Assembly (NCBI GenBank): GCA_040007195.1
Contig: JBDTVQ010000332.1
Span: forward strand, 1 to 7,748
Direction of reading: 5' to 3'
From: JAFLBB01 sp040007195
Lineage (GTDB): Bacteria > Acidobacteriota > Terriglobia > Bryobacterales > Bryobacteraceae
Length of the DNA stretch: 7,748 nucleotides
Below, piece after piece: positions 5,598 through 7,748 of this stretch. The notes under the pieces were generated by a model. It ran no database searches. It was not told the origin of the DNA and saw nothing but the letters and a program-made list of their open reading frames with translations. The position numbers and the translations under genes are program-made. Numbering within the stretch: position 1 is the stretch's first letter; the number at the start of each line of letters is the position of its first letter.

Positions 5598-7159
5598 ACA
5601 GGCGGCAATTAATCCAATCGCTCGGCGCAGCGGCCGTAACCGGCGCATGCTCGAATAAGCCCTCGAAATCCGATCGTCCCAATATTCTGTTCATCCTGGC
5701 CGACGACCAATCGTGGCTGCACACGGCCTACAACGGGGCCAAGGGATTGAACACTCCCACGATTGATCGCATTGCTCGTGAAGGTGTCCGGTTTACGAAT
5801 TCGTTTTGCGCATCGCCGTCGTGCACGCCCTCGCGCGCGTCTATTTTGAGTGGCCGGCACGTCTGGCAGTGCGGCGAAGCGGGGCTTCTCTACGGCGCCA
5901 TGCCGAAGGACCTTCCGCTCTACACGCAGGCGCTGAGAAAGCACGGCTATTGGGTCGGTTTCACGGGGAAGGGTTGGGCGCCCGGCGACTGGCGCGCGCT
6001 CGGTTTGGATCGCAATCCCTGCGGACGTCAGTTCAATGACATCAAGCACGCGCAGAAACCGCCGGTGGGCATCGACGAGCGCGACTACGCGGCAAATTTT
6101 CAGGCGTTCCTCAACCATTCCGACAGGAATGGCGAGCCGTTCTGCTTCTGGTTCGGCTCCACTGAGCCGCATCGCATCTACGCCGTTGGCCGCGGTGTGC
6201 AAGTGGGCAAGAAATTGGAGGACGTCACTGTGCCCGCGTTCCTCCCCGATTCTCCCGAGGTGCGTTCGGACATTCTCGACTACTACACCGAGATCGAATG
6301 GTTCGACTCGCAGATTGCCAGGTTCGTCAAAATCCTGGAGGACACGGGCCAGCTCGACAACACCCTGATCGTCGTCACCAGCGACAACGGAATGCCCTTC
6401 CCGCGCGCCAAGGCCAACCTCTACGATTGGGGGACGCGCATGCCGCTGGCCATCCGCTGGGGCGCGAAGATCAAGGCTGGCCGCACAGTCGACGACCTCG
6501 TAAGCCATGTCGATTTTGCGCCGACGTTCCTTGAAATTGCGGGTGTGAAGGCTCCCGAAGGCATAGCGGGCAAGAGTCTTGTTCCACTGCTGTACTCCGA
6601 GAAATCGGGTGTCGTCGATCCTGCCCGCGATCATGTGTTCACCGCGATGGAGCGCCATACGGTCGCCAGGCCCGATTTCGCCGGTTATCCGATGCGGGCG
6701 GTTCGTACGGCTCAGCACCTGTACATTCGAAACTATGCGCCGGATCAGTGGCCCACCGGCGGCGAGTACGTCGGATCGAACAAGACGACGCACGGAGACA
6801 TCGATTGGGGCCCTTCGAAGGATTTCCTGCTGTTGCCTGCGACGCGCACGAAGTTCCGCCGCGAAGTGGAGCTCTGCCTGAATAAGCGTCCCGCCGAGGA
6901 GCTGTACGACGTCGCGGCCGATCCCGGCCAGGTGAATAATCTAGCGGGTGTCGAATTACACGCCGCCGTGAAGCTCGACATGAGCCGCCGGCTCGACGAC
7001 TACCTCCGCGAAACGAACGATCCGCGCATGAGCGGACAGGATCCGTGGCGCGTGTATTCGTACCGGCAGACGAACGGCTACGGGGCATCGTTCAACACGG
7101 CGCTTCCGGAAGACGTCCGCGCCAAGGCTCGCGAGGCCGCGACGCACAAGCCGGAATAG
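5594..7159 (+). CDS. type I sulfatase, heparan N-sulfatase (SGSH)-like, Tat lipoprotein
   Basis: Formylglycine-dependent sulfatase (521 aa) hydrolysing sulfate esters or sulfamates outside the cytoplasm. Seen: twin Arg at 3-4, a short hydrophobic run and a lipobox-like TGAC with Cys19, suggesting Tat export and lipid anchoring; metal ligands Asp37-Asp38; the maturation site CTPSR (77-81), with Cys77 converted to formylglycine; Lys126 in FTGKGW; His193 in TEPHR; SDNG (263-266) with Asp264/Asn265; Lys273 and Arg282. The segments TSDNGMPFP, NLYDWGT, YPMRAV and ELYD resemble human N-sulfoglucosamine sulfohydrolase more than aryl- or choline sulfatases, and full length fits that family. Substrate (heparin/heparan-like or another sulfated glycan) is inferred. 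GGTGA lies 7 bases before the ATG, within the propeller gene, whose stop it overlaps. No maturase gene (formylglycine-generating or radical-SAM type) lies in the window. Confidence 0.94.
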   Translation: MNRRQLIQSLGAAAVTGACSNKPSKSDRPNILFILADDQSWLHTAYNGAKGLNTPTIDRIAREGVRFTNSFCASPSCTPSRASILSGRHVWQCGEAGLLYGAMPKDLPLYTQALRKHGYWVGFTGKGWAPGDWRALGLDRNPCGRQFNDIKHAQKPPVGIDERDYAANFQAFLNHSDRNGEPFCFWFGSTEPHRIYAVGRGVQVGKKLEDVTVPAFLPDSPEVRSDILDYYTEIEWFDSQIARFVKILEDTGQLDNTLIVVTSDNGMPFPRAKANLYDWGTRMPLAIRWGAKIKAGRTVDDLVSHVDFAPTFLEIAGVKAPEGIAGKSLVPLLYSEKSGVVDPARDHVFTAMERHTVARPDFAGYPMRAVRTAQHLYIRNYAPDQWPTGGEYVGSNKTTHGDIDWGPSKDFLLLPATRTKFRREVELCLNKRPAEELYDVAADPGQVNNLAGVELHAAVKLDMSRRLDDYLRETNDPRMSGQDPWRVYSYRQTNGYGASFNTALPEDVRAKAREAATHKPE

Positions 7160-7174
7160 CGGATTACTCCGGCT
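7149..7174. terminator. possible bidirectional terminator hairpin at convergent gene ends
   Basis: A perfect 7-base inverted repeat, AGCCGGA (7149-7155) and TCCGGCT (7168-7174), encloses a 12-base loop holding both stop codons of the convergent sulfatase and ArsR genes. Neither side has a T-tract, so it is not a classical intrinsic terminator. The arms also encode the final Pro-Glu of both proteins. It could work as a 3'-end stabilising hairpin for both transcripts or be coincidental. Confidence 0.3.
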
Positions 7175-7496
7175 CTTCGACCAGGGCTTTCAAGCGGTCA
7201 AGGCGTTCGTCCCACTCGCGCTCAATCGCCTTCAGCCAGCGGCGGGCTTGCTTCATCTTCCCAGGCGTCATCTCCCACACTTGCTCGCGACCACACTTGG
7301 TAGCGCGCACCAGCCCCGCGCCCGAGAGCACGCGCAGGTGCTTCGTCACGGCCTGCCGTGTGATCGGCTGGCGTTCACTCAACTGCGTGATCGACTGTTG
7401 GCCGGTGTGGCACAGCTTCATCACCAGCCGGAGGCGGGTCTCATCGCCGAGCGCCGCGAAAACCGGGGCCGCGGCCCGTACTTCCGAACTAAGCAT
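7164..7496 (-). CDS. ArsR-family winged-helix transcriptional repressor
   Basis: Small DNA-binding regulator (110 aa from ATG 7496). Seen: AALGDETRLRLVMKL (14-28), the typical first helices of ArsR proteins; a helix-turn-helix with recognition helix around ITRQAVTKHLRVLSGAGLV (45-63); a wing with REQVWEMTP (70-78); and a charged C-terminal helix (79-107). The metal motif ELCVCD of ArsR/SmtB sensors is absent; only Cys29 and Cys68 are present, so metal sensing is not supported. Known: this subgroup is commonly paired with AHSA1/SRPBCC genes. Here the ATG overlaps the end of the SRPBCC gene by 8 bases, so the repressor is translated second, the reverse of the arrangement I regard as usual. A longer frame back to a TTG at 7586 lies inside the SRPBCC gene and is unlikely. 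It ends 4 bases from the convergent sulfatase. Confidence 0.9.
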   Translation of the reverse strand: MLSSEVRAAAPVFAALGDETRLRLVMKLCHTGQQSITQLSERQPITRQAVTKHLRVLSGAGLVRATKCGREQVWEMTPGKMKQARRWLKAIEREWDERLDRLKALVEEPE

Positions 7497-7748
7497 GTTG
7501 TCCAAGATGGCGTTCGAGGTTCTCGAACTGGCCACGCCAACCGTCGGTGTTCTCCTGGAAGGCCTTCGCTCGCTTCTCGAGCGCAATACCTTCGAATCCA
7601 GTTTCGAGCACCGTCACGCGCGTGCCTTCCGGCACTTCCTCCAGCGTAAAGGTGACGAGCGTGGTGTTGGGGTCCGGGTCTTTGACCACCGCGCCGGGCA
7701 ACCAGCGATAGGAAAATTTTGATGGAGGCGTCATCTCCTCAATCTGTA
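7489..7748 (-). CDS. AHSA1-type SRPBCC domain protein, N-terminus beyond window
   Basis: C-terminal 85 residues of an SRPBCC (START-like) fold protein of the Activator-of-Hsp90-ATPase-homologue-1 type. Seen: a strand with IEEMTPPSKFSYRW, a long strand TTLVTFTLEEV, TRVTVLETGF, and a C-terminal helix ending in GWRGQFENLERHL, all in the order found in bacterial family members of about 150 residues. The frame stays open to the right edge, so the gene is cut there; the ATG at 7734 falls inside the conserved strand, with GAGGAG touching it directly, and is not the start. Known: the fold has a hydrophobic ligand cavity, but bacterial members rarely have a defined role. The ArsR gene overlaps its last 8 bases, so the two are cotranscribed and the repressor probably controls this operon. 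Confidence 0.9.
   Translation of the reverse strand, partial: QIEEMTPPSKFSYRWLPGAVVKDPDPNTTLVTFTLEEVPEGTRVTVLETGFEGIALEKRAKAFQENTDGWRGQFENLERHLGQHA

Noticed and set aside
5609..6793. Long open frame (394 codons) on the minus strand.
   Set aside because: It lies wholly opposite the sulfatase gene, whose motifs are intact, and its translation is Arg-rich without recognisable domains. It is a by-product of GC-rich codon use.
7497..7586. Thirty extra N-terminal residues for the ArsR protein from a TTG at 7586.
   Set aside because: They lie within the SRPBCC gene and are Arg/Ser-rich, unlike ArsR N-termini; the ATG at 7496 fits family length.
7045..7722. Plus-strand open frame of 225 codons across the right end.
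   Set aside because: It overlaps the sulfatase end and runs opposite the ArsR and SRPBCC genes, all with clear family motifs.
7489..7734. Complete small gene beginning at the ATG at 7734.
   Set aside because: The frame is open to the window edge and the ATG falls within a conserved AHSA1-type strand, so it is an internal methionine of a truncated gene.

Overview
The window is GC-rich bacterial chromosome. It is densely coded, with no RNA gene, CRISPR array, insertion sequence or gene-free stretch over 72 bases. Several things point, by inference only, to a soil-type Acidobacteriota of the Solibacter/Bryobacter kind: a Tat-type lipoprotein sulfatase, a YVTN propeller, an ECF sigma operon ending in a Spy-like protein, and an ArsR/AHSA1-type pair. 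No phylogenetic marker gene is present to confirm this.

Layout. Positions 8-4557 hold seven genes, all on the minus strand. In transcription order they are: a family 2 glycosyltransferase with an eroded DXD motif (4557-3664); an unrecognised membrane-anchored coiled-coil protein (3619-3119); an ECF sigma factor (3076-2462); its overlapping zinc-finger-type, single-pass anti-sigma factor (2465-2031); a secreted Spy/CpxP-like protein with a Gly/Pro-rich tail (2025-1468); a flavoprotein closely resembling iodotyrosine deiodinase (1395-733, TTG start); and a compact M50 site-2-type intramembrane metalloprotease (724-8). All gaps are 72 bases or less. Sigma, anti-sigma and Spy form a tight cassette with a 4-base ATGA overlap and a 5-base gap. 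Deiodinase and protease form another, with an 8-base gap.

A 44-base divergent spacer (4558-4601) separates this block from a plus-strand two-gene operon: a secreted YVTN beta-propeller (4602-5597) and a sulfatase of the heparan N-sulfatase (SGSH) type (5594-7159), joined by an ATGA overlap. The sulfatase is convergent, with a 4-base gap, with a minus-strand pair: an AHSA1-type SRPBCC protein whose N-terminus lies beyond the right edge (7748-7489), and an ArsR-family repressor (7496-7164) that overlaps its end.

Working together. The sigma/anti-sigma/Spy trio looks like an envelope-sensing switch, comparable in composition to CnrH/CnrY/CnrX: a periplasmic helical sensor, a membrane anti-sigma and a cytoplasmic sigma. 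The M50 protease lies downstream on the same strand and could, speculatively, process the anti-sigma. The propeller/sulfatase pair is probably an exported module for sulfated-glycan desulfation. The deiodinase-like protein keeps all three halotyrosine-contacting residues of the animal enzyme, which is the most specific biochemical prediction here.
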